This document shows positions 26,335 through 34,766 of a stretch of 64,000 nucleotides of DNA, in pieces; within the stretch, counting starts at the first letter, position 1; the number at the start of each line of letters is the position of its first letter. The notes beneath the pieces are model-generated. The model saw nothing but the letters and a program-made list of their open reading frames with translations. It was not told the DNA's origin and ran no database searches. The position numbers and the translations under genes are program-made. Origin of the DNA: Micromonospora_E sp048060115 (GTDB lineage: Bacteria; Actinomycetota; Actinomycetes; Mycobacteriales; Micromonosporaceae); contig NZ_JBHMIM010000025.1 of assembly GCF_048060115.1 (NCBI RefSeq), positions 26,685 to 90,684 of the forward strand, read 5' to 3'.

Positions 26335-26710
26335 GAAGTGCCTCCTGATTTCTCCTGCGGTGGACGCGGCCAGAAGTCAGCGGAATCCGACTCAGGTGAA
26401 CCCAGTTCCCGGGGTACGCAGACCCGTCGGCAGTGCCCATGCCGTTCGGACGCGCTGGCGATCCCGGCCCTGTGGCACCGAAAGTCAGCCGGAAGCGGTC
26501 GGCCGCACACCGTTCCGTTAGCGCTGAACACACGGCCGTGAACCGTCGGAACGGCGGCCCGGTCACCGGCCGACGGATGCCCTCAACGAAGCACAGATTC
26601 CACAGTGCATAGATATTCAGCTATGAACGAGATTAACTGGGGCGGCGTCGAGCGTCAAGCAGCTCCAGCCACTCGGGCAACAGCCCGGCCGACCGATCCA
26701 CCTCTCGGAG
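26335..26710. other. Upstream region of the pectate lyase gene
   Basis: No gene is supported here. The stretch 26600-26640 is A/T-rich and, on the minus strand, contains TATCTA-like hexamers that could be the lyase promoter, which would give a leader of roughly 250 bases. Confidence 0.4.
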
Positions 26711-26866
26711 CTACCGCCGGTCACCTGACCGCCGCCGGTCGGCGTCTCGGATGGCGTGCCGGACAGCAAGGCGGATGACCCAGTAGAGGACGACGAACCC
26801 GACCGCGTAGACGACGAGGGCACCAACGGGGACGGCGAGGGAGCCGATCTGCAGGATGTCGGACAC
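26711..26866 (-). CDS. Small membrane protein
   Basis: 51 residues starting VSDILQIGSLAVPVG, one strong hydrophobic span (GALVVYAVGFVVLYWVIRLAV) and a basic C-terminus (RHAIRDADRRRSGDRR). GTG at 26866, TAG at 26711. It is the chromosomal neighbour of rnpB before the element inserted. Function unknown. Confidence 0.55.
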   Translation of the reverse strand: MSDILQIGSLAVPVGALVVYAVGFVVLYWVIRLAVRHAIRDADRRRSGDRR

Positions 26867-26945
26867 GGCACCGACGATAGAACCTTGGCGCGAACGTCGA
26901 TGCCCGCCCTGTTGACGCAGCCGGCGGTACGCGCGTGGCTGTGAG

Positions 26946-26985
26946 CTGGGGTGGGACGGACGAGTCGACCTGTACGCCGGATTCT
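26946..26985. repeat. Left attachment site (attL/attR core, copy 1)
   Basis: 40 bases beginning CTGGGGTGGGACGGACGAGT are repeated without mismatch at 40129-40168. The right copy is the 3' end of rnpB; this left copy is only the 3' end fragment, as expected when an element integrates into the 3' end of an RNA gene and restores it. Confidence 0.92.
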
Positions 26986-27034
26986 CGCACCCACACCCCC
27001 ATTGAGCTGCACGAACATCCCCTACAAGGCCTCT

Positions 27035-27054
27035 CAGGGCGTCTACAGGGCGTC
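27035..27054. repeat. Left-end CAGGGCGTC repeats (putative integrase arm sites)
   Basis: CAGGGCGTC occurs at 27035 and 27046, an 11-base period, overlapping the int stop codon. The same unit occurs four times near the right end (40009-40047). Confidence 0.6.
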
Positions 27055-28302
27055 CGGGTCATCCGAGACGTCCCCGCCGTCGTTGTCATCCCCGCCGTCG
27101 CCCTTCCCTGCGTCGTCACCGAACAGTGCGTCAATCGCCCGCCGGGTCCGCTCCTCGCCGGCCGGCATCAGGTGCGTGTACACCCGCAGCGTGAAGCCGG
27201 GGTCAGCGTGGCCCAGGTACGTCGCGAGCGTCTTGACGCTCTCCCCCGCGTCGAGCAGAACCGAGGCGTAGAAGTGCCGTAGCGCGTGCATCCCCGTCGC
27301 CCTGGTCGGCACGATGCCCGCCGCTTCGACCGCCGGCTGCCAGCTCTTGCCATCGAACGTCGCCCGGTTCAGCGCGTTGCCCCGCGTCGTGGTGAACACC
27401 AGCGGCACCCTCACCGGGTCGCCCTTGAACGGGTCTTCCCACGGCAAGGTGATCGTGACCGGCTTGAAGACGGCCAGGTGCTCCCGCAGCACCCGGACGG
27501 CCGAGGACGACAGCGGCACCCGACGATCCCGGTCGTTCTTCGGAAGGCCGAACACCAGCCGGGACCGGACCCGCTTGACCTGGCGTACGACATGCACCCA
27601 GCCGGCATCCAGGTCGAGATCATCGACGCCGATGCCGAAGATCTCGCCCTGCCGCAGCCCACACCCGGCACCGAGGTTGACCATCGGCCGGTAACGCGGC
27701 GCGAGACCGGACCGGATCGCCGAAACCTGGTCGGCGGTCCACGGAACCACCCGCCGCTCAGCGGGCCGAGGTGCCTTGACCGAGCGCGCCGAGCACGGAT
27801 TCTTGGCGATCCGCTCGTCGTCCACCGCCGCGCCGAGGATGGTACGCAGGTGCGCGAAGACGACCGCCCTGGTCGTGACCGCGATCTTGCCGACCAGGCT
27901 GGCATCCCAGGCCCGCACGTGCCCCGGCATGATCGACGCCAACGACCGGTGCCCGAAGTACGGCAAGATGTGCTTGCGCACCCGGATCTCAGTGCTCTCC
28001 CGCGTCGACTCGTCAAACGATCGCGTCCGCAACCACTCCTCGGCGTACTCCCGGAACGTGATCCGACCGGCGGACGGATCGACGTACGCCCCGCGCAGCT
28101 TGTCCGATTCGGTCGAGACCAGGAACGCCTCAGCTTCGCGCTTCGCCCGGTCGGGAAACGACTTCTTGCGCTCCCGCCCGTCCGGGCCGACGTAGCGGAC
28201 GCGGTACCTCAGCCCCTTGCCGAACAGTTTCGACTTGACCCGCTCGGTACGGCCACCGGGATGCTTGATCGTCATGTGCCAGCGATCTTCGATGTGCGCC
28301 AC
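27043..28302 (-). CDS. int: AICE tyrosine recombinase (integrase)
   Basis: 419 residues. An N-terminal AP2-like/arm-binding part (YRVRYVGPDGRERKKSF), a SAM-like core-binding domain (TFREYAEEWLRTR...HVRAWDASL) and the catalytic domain with Arg in GLRQGEIFG, HALRHFYAS (H-x-x-R), YLGHADPGF and the nucleophile Tyr in LRVYTHL. All catalytic residues are present. The GTG at 28302 lies two bases after the xis stop, so both are co-transcribed. It recombines the 40-bp core in rnpB (inferred from position next to the site). Confidence 0.93.
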   Translation of the reverse strand: MAHIEDRWHMTIKHPGGRTERVKSKLFGKGLRYRVRYVGPDGRERKKSFPDRAKREAEAFLVSTESDKLRGAYVDPSAGRITFREYAEEWLRTRSFDESTRESTEIRVRKHILPYFGHRSLASIMPGHVRAWDASLVGKIAVTTRAVVFAHLRTILGAAVDDERIAKNPCSARSVKAPRPAERRVVPWTADQVSAIRSGLAPRYRPMVNLGAGCGLRQGEIFGIGVDDLDLDAGWVHVVRQVKRVRSRLVFGLPKNDRDRRVPLSSSAVRVLREHLAVFKPVTITLPWEDPFKGDPVRVPLVFTTTRGNALNRATFDGKSWQPAVEAAGIVPTRATGMHALRHFYASVLLDAGESVKTLATYLGHADPGFTLRVYTHLMPAGEERTRRAIDALFGDDAGKGDGGDDNDGGDVSDDPDAL

Positions 28303-28304
28303 GG

Positions 28305-28487
28305 CTACGCCGCCGCCTGCGAGCGGAACCACTCGCGTACGTCCGCCGGGTCGTACCGCAGATGCCGGCCGATCCGGGCAGCCGGCGGACCGCACTTGTG
28401 CTTACGCCACCGGTACAAGGTCTCCACCGGCACCCGCAGGAACGCCGAGACGTCCTCGACCGACCACAGTTCCCCGTGCTTCGCCAC
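28305..28487 (-). CDS. xis: Excisionase (MerR-like helix-turn-helix)
   Basis: 60 residues: ELWSVEDVSAFLRVPVETLYRWRKHKCGPPAARIGRHLRYDPADVREWF, the standard AlpA/MerR-type excisionase fold of AICEs. The GTG at 28487 has GGGAGGGG upstream; an ATG six codons earlier overlaps the rep stop (TGATG) and is an alternative coupled start. It directs excision together with the integrase. Confidence 0.85.
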   Translation of the reverse strand: MAKHGELWSVEDVSAFLRVPVETLYRWRKHKCGPPAARIGRHLRYDPADVREWFRSQAAA

Positions 28488-28504
28488 CCTGTGCCCCTCC
28501 CCCA

Positions 28505-30271
28505 TCACACCGCCGTCCCCGTTGCCGAAAGGTCGTGCCTCGTCTCCTGAGCCGCCCGGTCCTTCGCGGCGAGGAGTTGGGAGCGCCAGCGCGCCCGTTC
28601 GGAGATGGAGCGCAGGAGCCGGTGCCCGAGTGGGGTGACGTCCGGGTCGTCGGGCCGGGCCAGTTCCCACGCGTGCCGCACCGAGCCCGCGCCGTCGGTG
28701 CCGGTGGGCTGGTCGACGCCGGCTAGGTCGGTCGTTGCGCCGAGTAGTGCCCGGACCCATGCGCGTGCGTCGTGTTTGTGGTCGGACAGGGTTTTGCCCG
28801 ACCAGTCGCGGGAGATGAGGATGCGTCGGCCGCCGATGCCGAGGGTGGCCCGTTGGTGGACCTTGCCCCGGCAGCGTCCCGGCCGCAGCTTCGCTGAGGC
28901 GTTCTTCGGTTGGACGCCGTAGATGAGCCAGTTCGCACACCGGTCGGTGCACGGGGTGACCTGCAGCTGTCGCCAGAACCGTTCGAGATGCTGGCGTTGC
29001 CGGCCGCTGGTGGTGGTGTGGCAGTCGGCGGCGTGTTTGGTGATGTACTTCGTGATGTAGCGGATGGTGCGTTCCGCGTCGGTGGTGCCGGGCATGACGC
29101 CGCGTGCGTCGACCTGGCTGCCGAAGCGGACCACGTGGACCGGGTCGGCGTCCGGGTCGGCGTCGACCGCGTCGAGTGCGTCCGCCCAGCCGGTCAGCGG
29201 CTCGCGGGTGTGCGGGTCGACCCACGCCGCCTGGTCGACGTCCCAGACGGGCAGGTGCTCGCCGCCGTAGTGCTGGACGTCGACCGATGGCCACCACACC
29301 TGGTGATAGGTGGCCGCCGCCACCGTCCGCAGCGTCTGCCGGGGGATGGTGCCGCGGATCGCGAAGTGCGCGTGAGGCGCGAGACGTCGTTGCGGCTCGA
29401 CGCATCCGGCGTACTGGACGTTCCAGCCTTCACAGCGGCGCAGGTTCTGCCAGAACCGGTCGAGGAGTCGGGGGAAGTGGACCGCGTCCCAGGCCGCCCG
29501 GCGGTAGTCGTAGCGGTCGGGGTTGACCGGGGTGCCGTCCGGTCGTACGGGTCCGTAGGAGTCGAGGGTGAGCGTGAGCCACATCGACGGCCGGTAGGTG
29601 TTGCCGTCGGGTGCGGTGTACGTCTTGCCGACGGTGCGCGCCTCCACCGGTCGGCGGGGTAGCTCCGGTGCGTCCTGGCGCCGCCTGGTCGACCGCTTCC
29701 GACGTTGCCCCGCCGATGTGTCGCCCTGGTCGGCACCGTCCCCGTCGGTGGTGTGGGGTGGTGCGACGCGTCCGCGTAGTCCTTCGGCGGTGATGGCGTC
29801 TTCAACTTCGGTGATGGCGTCGTCGAGGTCGGTGACCTGTCGCCAGTCGGCTTCCCGCACGGCCGCGTCTCGTTCGAACTCGAAGTGCGCCCGCAGCACG
29901 ATCAGCGCTTTCTGCTCTTCCGACGCCGGTTCGGGTGGCGGCAACGGCTCGTCGTCGCGGTGCCAGCCGTCACGGATCTGCGCCTGCCGCAGTCGGCGGT
30001 TCCGCTTCGCACACGGCGGGCACTTGTCTTCACGGGTTGCCCCGCAGGGCAGGTCGATGACCTCGGTACGACCGGTGTCGAGATCGGTCCGCCGCATCGC
30101 GAGCGGACGGATACACACCCCGTATTCGGTGGCGACGTCGCGCAGGACATCGACCGAGCGGGGTAGGCCCATCCGCGCGGCACGGGAGCCCGGTCGAGGC
30201 TGTGGCTCGACAGTCGCCGGCCGATCCGTCGCGGATGCTTCCAGGCCAGGGAGGGTGGTGGGTACGGTCAC
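28505..30271 (-). CDS. repSA: RepSA-type replication initiator
   Basis: 588 residues. A Cys pattern (CGATREDKCPPCAKRNRR) near residue 75-92, then the rolling-circle initiator core with the HUH-type motif LAPHAHFAIRG and Tyr-containing RYITKYITKH, followed by CANWLIYGVQPKNAS. This fits the AICE RepSA family that nicks the element's double-strand origin. The GTG start overlaps the stop of the DUF2637 gene (GTGA). The origin itself is not identifiable by eye. Confidence 0.85.
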   Translation of the reverse strand: MTVPTTLPGLEASATDRPATVEPQPRPGSRAARMGLPRSVDVLRDVATEYGVCIRPLAMRRTDLDTGRTEVIDLPCGATREDKCPPCAKRNRRLRQAQIRDGWHRDDEPLPPPEPASEEQKALIVLRAHFEFERDAAVREADWRQVTDLDDAITEVEDAITAEGLRGRVAPPHTTDGDGADQGDTSAGQRRKRSTRRRQDAPELPRRPVEARTVGKTYTAPDGNTYRPSMWLTLTLDSYGPVRPDGTPVNPDRYDYRRAAWDAVHFPRLLDRFWQNLRRCEGWNVQYAGCVEPQRRLAPHAHFAIRGTIPRQTLRTVAAATYHQVWWPSVDVQHYGGEHLPVWDVDQAAWVDPHTREPLTGWADALDAVDADPDADPVHVVRFGSQVDARGVMPGTTDAERTIRYITKYITKHAADCHTTTSGRQRQHLERFWRQLQVTPCTDRCANWLIYGVQPKNASAKLRPGRCRGKVHQRATLGIGGRRILISRDWSGKTLSDHKHDARAWVRALLGATTDLAGVDQPTGTDGAGSVRHAWELARPDDPDVTPLGHRLLRSISERARWRSQLLAAKDRAAQETRHDLSATGTAV

Positions 30272-30873
30272 CGGCCGACCACCATCCCGTTAGCCCGTCG
30301 CGGCTGGACGACCCCGAGCGGAGGCAGCACCGACGCGTGACCGGCGACGCGCACGGGTTCGACGACCGCAGGCCGCTCGACGTGATCCGGTTCCGGGTCG
30401 GTGTCGTCGGTCGGGACCTGGTCGACGGCGTCCGCCTGGTCGACGCGCATCCGATCAGCCGTGTTGGCTGCCGTCGTCGACGCCGCCGGACCAGCCGGGA
30501 CAGCGGGTGCGCTGGACAGCACGACTTTGACCAGGGCCAGGAACGCCAGCGACGGGACAGCCGCCACGATCCAGCCCCACACGGACGGTTCCGCTTCGGC
30601 GACCTGCGCGGCCAACGACAGCAGTGCGAAGCCGACGAGGAGGACGGCGACGAACCCGACCGGTCGACCCGCCCGACGCCGAGCCCGGATCTCCAGACCG
30701 AGGTAGATAGCCATGAGTTCGACGGCGACGGCGTTGGCCCAGCCGATCCAGTGGGGTTGGCCGTGGGCGACGGACAGGTCATGGACGTGGGTGAACGCCG
30801 CCGCGCCGGCCATCGAGCCGATGGCGAGCAGGATCACCAGCCGCAGCACGGTTTCCGCACGCTGCCAGCTCAT
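30268..30873 (-). CDS. DUF2637 membrane protein of the AICE
   Basis: 201 residues. Four predicted membrane spans in the first 130 residues (LRLVILLAIGSMAGAAAFTHV, IGWANAVAVELMAIYLGLE, VGFVAVLLVGFALLSLAAQVA, WIVAAVPSLAFLALVKVV), then an acidic/proline-rich cytoplasmic tail. DUF2637 proteins accompany rep/tra in actinomycete plasmids and AICEs and are believed to assist intramycelial spread. Overlaps both neighbours by four bases. Confidence 0.82.
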   Translation of the reverse strand: MSWQRAETVLRLVILLAIGSMAGAAAFTHVHDLSVAHGQPHWIGWANAVAVELMAIYLGLEIRARRRAGRPVGFVAVLLVGFALLSLAAQVAEAEPSVWGWIVAAVPSLAFLALVKVVLSSAPAVPAGPAASTTAANTADRMRVDQADAVDQVPTDDTDPEPDHVERPAVVEPVRVAGHASVLPPLGVVQPRRANGMVVGR

Positions 30874-31082
30874 GCGTGGTCCTTGTCGTCGGTGATGGTC
30901 AGATCGATGCGGACCCGCATGCCTGGCCGGCCACGAAGGTTGAGGTACGTGCGGAGCCCGGAGAGGAGCGCGGCGAGTTGATCGGCGGGGCCGGTCGCGG
31001 TGATGCGGATCGGCCGGTGCAGGAGTCGGGCCAGCCACGGCAGCCGCAGCAGGAGCCAGGAGGATCGGTTGAGGGATGGCAT
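30870..31082 (-). CDS. Small AICE protein of unknown function
   Basis: 70 residues, basic N-terminus with LLLRLPWLARLLHRPIRITATG and a C-terminus MRVRIDLTITDDKDHA. Strong GGGAGG before the ATG and overlap with the DUF2637 start show it is part of the transfer operon. Possibly a spread (Spd) protein by position only. Confidence 0.65.
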   Translation of the reverse strand: MPSLNRSSWLLLRLPWLARLLHRPIRITATGPADQLAALLSGLRTYLNLRGRPGMRVRIDLTITDDKDHA

Positions 31083-31088
31083 CGGGGG

Positions 31089-31364
31089 TTACCTCCCGGT
31101 CGGGTGGATGGTGGTGCGGATGTGGTCGGGTGGGTCGCCGAGGGAGGCGACCGCTTCGGACAGGCAGCGCCACAGCGCCCACGCCTCACCGGGAGTCAGG
31201 TAGACCCGGCGTCGGCCGCCACCGATGGCGACATACAGCGGGTAGGGGTCGGGGCGGTCGGTATCCACGCGGACGGAGACGGCTGTTCCGCGTCCGCCGT
31301 CGGGGGTGGGGGTCCGTAGCCGGTAGAAGCGCCGCCCCGACGTCAACGTCTGCGTTTCGCTCAC
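31089..31364 (-). CDS. Small AICE protein of unknown function
   Basis: 91 residues, beta-rich (FYRLRTPTPDG, VSVRVDTDRPDPYPLYVAIGGGRRRVYLTPGEAWALWRCLSEAV). Its start overlaps the end of the tra gene. A frequent companion of tra in such elements; role unknown. Confidence 0.65.
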   Translation of the reverse strand: MSETQTLTSGRRFYRLRTPTPDGGRGTAVSVRVDTDRPDPYPLYVAIGGGRRRVYLTPGEAWALWRCLSEAVASLGDPPDHIRTTIHPTGR

Positions 31365-33025
31365 CGGGAACCACCCCCGCCGGTGGTGTCGGTGTCGCCC
31401 TGGTCGTGCCGGAGGATGTTGAGGAGCGAGTCAGGCAGAAGCGGCCCGGAGGGCTTACGCGGCAACGGAACCCGCCGAGGCGTCGCCGGGGACGGCTCCG
31501 GTTCGGGGGCGGTTTCCCGGCCGACCTGGGCGAGGATGTCCGCAGCGGCCACCGGAGCCGCGTACTCGGCCGCCATGGTCTGAATGTCGGTGTCGGTGAG
31601 GTAGGAGAACCGGACCCGGACCAGGTCGGGGGTGCCATCGAGGAGGACGTAGCCGACGCCCTTGGCCCAGGACGGCATCTGATCCGCCAACGCGCCCCGG
31701 TTGCGTGCGCCGTCACCCAACACCATGTCGACCTGCGACGCCTCGGTCAGACCGAGCGCGATCCGAGTGGGGAACAGGTCCCGGAACGGCAGCACCTCCT
31801 TACGCGGGTCCTGCAACGCCGCCACGACCAGCACGCCGACGCCGGCACCCTGCGACAGCAGCAGCCCCAACGAGGAGGCGATGCGCTTACGCAGGTCGAC
31901 GTCCTGCAGATACGCGGTCAGCGCCGCCATCTCGTCGATCACCACCACGACCAGCGGGTCATCGACGGTGGGTGTATGGACCCGGACCGAGCCGGCAAGG
32001 CGTGCCTGCCGCTCCCGCAGCACCGCGACCGCTTCGTCCAACAGGTCGGCCATGGCGTCGAAGGAGGTGGAGGCGAACCGGGCGAACATCGGCCGACCGA
32101 ACGCGAATTCCATCCCGCCCTTGGGGTCGATCACCCACAACCGCACCAGCCCCGACGCCACCCCACCCGCCAACGACCGGACCAACGACCAGAGGACGGA
32201 GCCCTTCCCGCGCCGGGTCGCCCCACCGATCAGCACATGCGTCGCCAACAAGTGGAGGTGCCAGGTCCGCAGGTCTTCCCACGCGGCCAGCGGGAGCGCG
32301 GTGAAGTCCGGCACCGTCGGCACCGGGAACGGCGGAACCGTCCTACGCAATGCATCGGTGCGGACCAGGACCACGTAGACGACGTCGGGCCGGTCACGGA
32401 ACCGGTAGGCATCGACCCGGCGCAGCAGCCACCCCACCCAGCCGCCGTCACGGGTCGGCAACTCATCGGGGCGTTCGGTGTAGACGCGGGCATGCCGGCG
32501 GCCGAACGCGTACGCCAGCTGCTCGGTCGCGCGTTGGAAGTCGGCGGGGGTCTGCCCGCGCAGCATCCGCACCGACAGCACGTCCAACGCCTGGTCACAG
32601 TGCACGCCAAGGAGCTGCGGTAACACGGTCTGGTGTTGGTAGACCCGGGACAGGTCGCACAGGGTCATTGCTTCCCGCCACACCCGCCGATAGACGACGG
32701 TGTGCCGCCACCGGCCGAGCAGCGGGCCGCCGCACCACGCCCACCAGGACGGTTCGTGCCGCCACCGCCACACCGCCGACCCCAACCCCGCCAGGACAAC
32801 CGGGGTCACCAGCCCGGCAATGCCGTAGTCGAGGTACACGGCGACCGTGATCACCGAGATGGTGAGGATGCGCGGGTGCTTGAGGCACCACCACAGTCCC
32901 CGACCCGTCCAGCGGGCCAGCAGCCCGAGGAGGACCGCCCACCAGGGCAGCCGCAGCCGACGGGGACGGACCACGAGCAGGTCACCGGAGACGGTGGTGA
33001 CGACCTCACCACGAGGACGCCCCAT
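31361..33025 (-). CDS. traSA: FtsK/TraSA-like conjugative DNA translocase
   Basis: 554 residues. Two N-terminal hydrophobic spans (LPWWAVLLGLLARWTGRGLWW, ILTISVITVAVYLDYGIAGLVTPVVLAGL), then the FtsK motor domain: Walker A GGATRRGKGS, Walker B VVVVIDEMAAL, and an FtsK-typical LLSQGAGVGVLVVAALQDPR. As in other AICEs this single protein should move double-stranded DNA between mycelia. The C-terminal winged-helix part that recognises clt repeats is short and proline-rich. Start at 33025 overlaps the previous stop. Confidence 0.9.
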   Translation of the reverse strand: MGRPRGEVVTTVSGDLLVVRPRRLRLPWWAVLLGLLARWTGRGLWWCLKHPRILTISVITVAVYLDYGIAGLVTPVVLAGLGSAVWRWRHEPSWWAWCGGPLLGRWRHTVVYRRVWREAMTLCDLSRVYQHQTVLPQLLGVHCDQALDVLSVRMLRGQTPADFQRATEQLAYAFGRRHARVYTERPDELPTRDGGWVGWLLRRVDAYRFRDRPDVVYVVLVRTDALRRTVPPFPVPTVPDFTALPLAAWEDLRTWHLHLLATHVLIGGATRRGKGSVLWSLVRSLAGGVASGLVRLWVIDPKGGMEFAFGRPMFARFASTSFDAMADLLDEAVAVLRERQARLAGSVRVHTPTVDDPLVVVVIDEMAALTAYLQDVDLRKRIASSLGLLLSQGAGVGVLVVAALQDPRKEVLPFRDLFPTRIALGLTEASQVDMVLGDGARNRGALADQMPSWAKGVGYVLLDGTPDLVRVRFSYLTDTDIQTMAAEYAAPVAAADILAQVGRETAPEPEPSPATPRRVPLPRKPSGPLLPDSLLNILRHDQGDTDTTGGGGSR

Positions 33026-33264
33026 CACCGGCCACCCCCAACGACCGGGAGGAAACGGCCGCGAGCGTCGCGCAACCTTGGGAACGGCAACACCAGCTGA
33101 CCGGCGCACAGCCCACACCGGGCCGCATCCCCGCCAACCGTCGCGGCGCTGGTGGCGTCGTCGGTGTCGCCCTGGACCACGTCGGCCGGGGCGGGGGTGA
33201 ACATGTTCTTGCAGTCGGCACAGCGGATCCGCGCCCGATCCTGGACGCGCTTAACCTGGGACAC
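33025..33264 (-). CDS. Zinc-ribbon-like small AICE protein
   Basis: 79 residues with two Cys pairs (IRCADCKNMF at about 14-17 and ARCGLCAGQL near residue 50), a probable zinc ribbon, and a basic C-terminus. Between pra and tra in the same transcript. Function unknown. Confidence 0.65.
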   Translation of the reverse strand: MSQVKRVQDRARIRCADCKNMFTPAPADVVQGDTDDATSAATVGGDAARCGLCAGQLVLPFPRLRDARGRFLPVVGGGR

Positions 33265-33365
33265 GTCGGAACCTCACCGAATCTGAGAAGAAGAGGAAGA
33301 GGGGAAGACACCAGGGGTGGGGCTGCCGTCCGCCAAGACCAGACAGCCCCACCCCGAACCAGGAA

Positions 33366-33785
33366 CTACGAACCCGTAGCCGCCCGCGCCTTACCGGTGC
33401 CGTTGGAGGCGACGCCGGCCGGGGCGCGCATCCCCGACGCCCGCAGCGAGTACGCCATCCGCCCGTTGCTGGCCACGTACGGCGTGACCGTCATGTCGTC
33501 GAACTCCACCGCCTCGAACGGAACACCCGTCGGCGGAACCGGCTGGTAGTCCGCCGAGATCTTCACCGTCGTCTCCCGCGACCGCTTGCCCAACTCCGGG
33601 TCCAGGTCCATCACCCGGACCTGCCACACCCGCTGACCCGTCAGCTTGTCCTTCGCCGGCGACCGCCGACCCGTCTTCTCGTCGTAGTCCTCGACCTCAC
33701 CCAACGACTCGGGCACCAACGCGCACCCCGCCGGGAACACGTCCGAACACCGGACCGAGAACCTCGTTCCGCCTCGCAGAGCCAC
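33366..33785 (-). CDS. Pra-like AICE activator
   Basis: 139 residues: FSVRCSDVFPAGCALVPESL, GRRSPAKDKLTGQRVWQVRVMD, TVKISADYQPVPP, VTPYVASNGRMAYSLRASG. I recognise this as the protein usually annotated plasmid replication, integration and excision activator in actinomycete elements; the biochemical basis of that name is thin. GGAGGTAG precedes the GTG. First gene of the minus-strand element operon, directly downstream of the regulator's operators. Confidence 0.65.
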   Translation of the reverse strand: MALRGGTRFSVRCSDVFPAGCALVPESLGEVEDYDEKTGRRSPAKDKLTGQRVWQVRVMDLDPELGKRSRETTVKISADYQPVPPTGVPFEAVEFDDMTVTPYVASNGRMAYSLRASGMRAPAGVASNGTGKARAATGS

Positions 33786-33816
33786 CGCTCTACCTCCACT
33801 CGTAGACCTGGCCGGC

Positions 33817-33906
33817 TTGACTAGCCAGGTGCCGTGGATCAAAGGTAGGCCGACTTGGCTAGCCATGTCAACACTTGGACACAGGATATCTAGCCTGGCT
33901 AGTCAA
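33817..33906. promoter_or_regulatory. Operator cluster for the element's GntR regulator
   Basis: TTGACTAGCCAGG at 33817-33829 is repeated in reverse orientation at 33894-33906 (CCTGGCTAGTCAA), and a variant TTGGCTAGCCATG lies at 33855. All three share the CTAGCC core. They fill the divergent gap between pra and the GntR gene, as KorSA operators do in pSAM2. Confidence 0.75.
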
Positions 33907-33911
33907 CAGGT

Positions 33912-34766
33912 ATGGTCCGGGGCATGGCACTAGACCCCGACGACCCACGCACCCCGTCACAGCAGATCGCCGCCGCCCTGCGCGCGGAGATCAAGACCGG
34001 CAAGTTCGCCCCCGGCGAGAAACTGCCCAGCCAAAACGACCTGGTCGACCGCTTCTCCGTGGCCCGCGAGACGATCAAAGCCGCCCTGCGCAAGCTCCAG
34101 GACGAGCGGCTGATCGTCACCCGTCAGGGCAGCGGCACGTTCGTGCGCGCCAACACCGAACGCCCCGTGGGTCTACGCCCGCACATCGAACGCGCCTTCG
34201 AGGCCACCCACGTGGCCATCGACTTCGCCGGCTTCTCCGGTGAAACCCTCTACAACGCCATCCAGGAGACGTTGGACAAGGTCCGCATCGGCCGGCTCAC
34301 CCCGGAGTCGATCCGCATCCGCATCCTGATCTCCGACATGAACGCCCCGATGGCGATCCCGTGCCGGGCCGAGGACCGCGCCGACGACCCCCGCATCCGC
34401 GCCCGGTCCGCCCGCATCACGAACCGGTCGATCCACGCCATCGTTGACGCCGTCCAGGAGCTGGCCGATCTCGACCTGGTCAAGGTCGCCACCACCGAGG
34501 TACGCGTCCACGGCGCGGCACCGCTGTTCAAGCTGTTCGTCATCAACGACGAGGAAGCGTTCTTCGGCTTCTACCCCGTCGTTGAGCACACCGTCAGCGT
34601 CGACGGCCAGCCCCTGGCCATCTACGACGCCATGGGTAAGGACGCGATCCTGTTCCCGTTCACCCCCAGCGACGACGACGCATCCCACGACGGCCTGTAC
34701 GTGCAGCAGGCCGGAGCCTGGTTCAACAGCATGTGGACCACCATCGCCCGCGAGTACACGTCATGA
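33912..34766 (+). CDS. korSA: GntR-family regulator (KorSA-like)
   Basis: 284 residues. N-terminal GntR winged helix (PSQQIAAALRAEIKTGKFAPGEKLPSQNDLVDRFSVARETIKAALRKLQDERLIVTRQGSGTFV in outline, about 15-78). The C-terminal domain is not a classical UTRA/FadR effector domain but a longer uncharacterised one. By position it represses pra/tra and itself through the TTGACTAGCCAGG sites. An ATG at 33924 is an alternative start. Overlaps the HAD gene (ATGA), making an operon. Confidence 0.82.
   Translation: MVRGMALDPDDPRTPSQQIAAALRAEIKTGKFAPGEKLPSQNDLVDRFSVARETIKAALRKLQDERLIVTRQGSGTFVRANTERPVGLRPHIERAFEATHVAIDFAGFSGETLYNAIQETLDKVRIGRLTPESIRIRILISDMNAPMAIPCRAEDRADDPRIRARSARITNRSIHAIVDAVQELADLDLVKVATTEVRVHGAAPLFKLFVINDEEAFFGFYPVVEHTVSVDGQPLAIYDAMGKDAILFPFTPSDDDASHDGLYVQQAGAWFNSMWTTIAREYTS

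Noticed and set aside
26617..27018. 133-codon minus-strand frame next to the left att site
   Set aside because: Composition is that of a shifted frame; the better frame in this region is the 51-residue membrane protein at 26711-26866.
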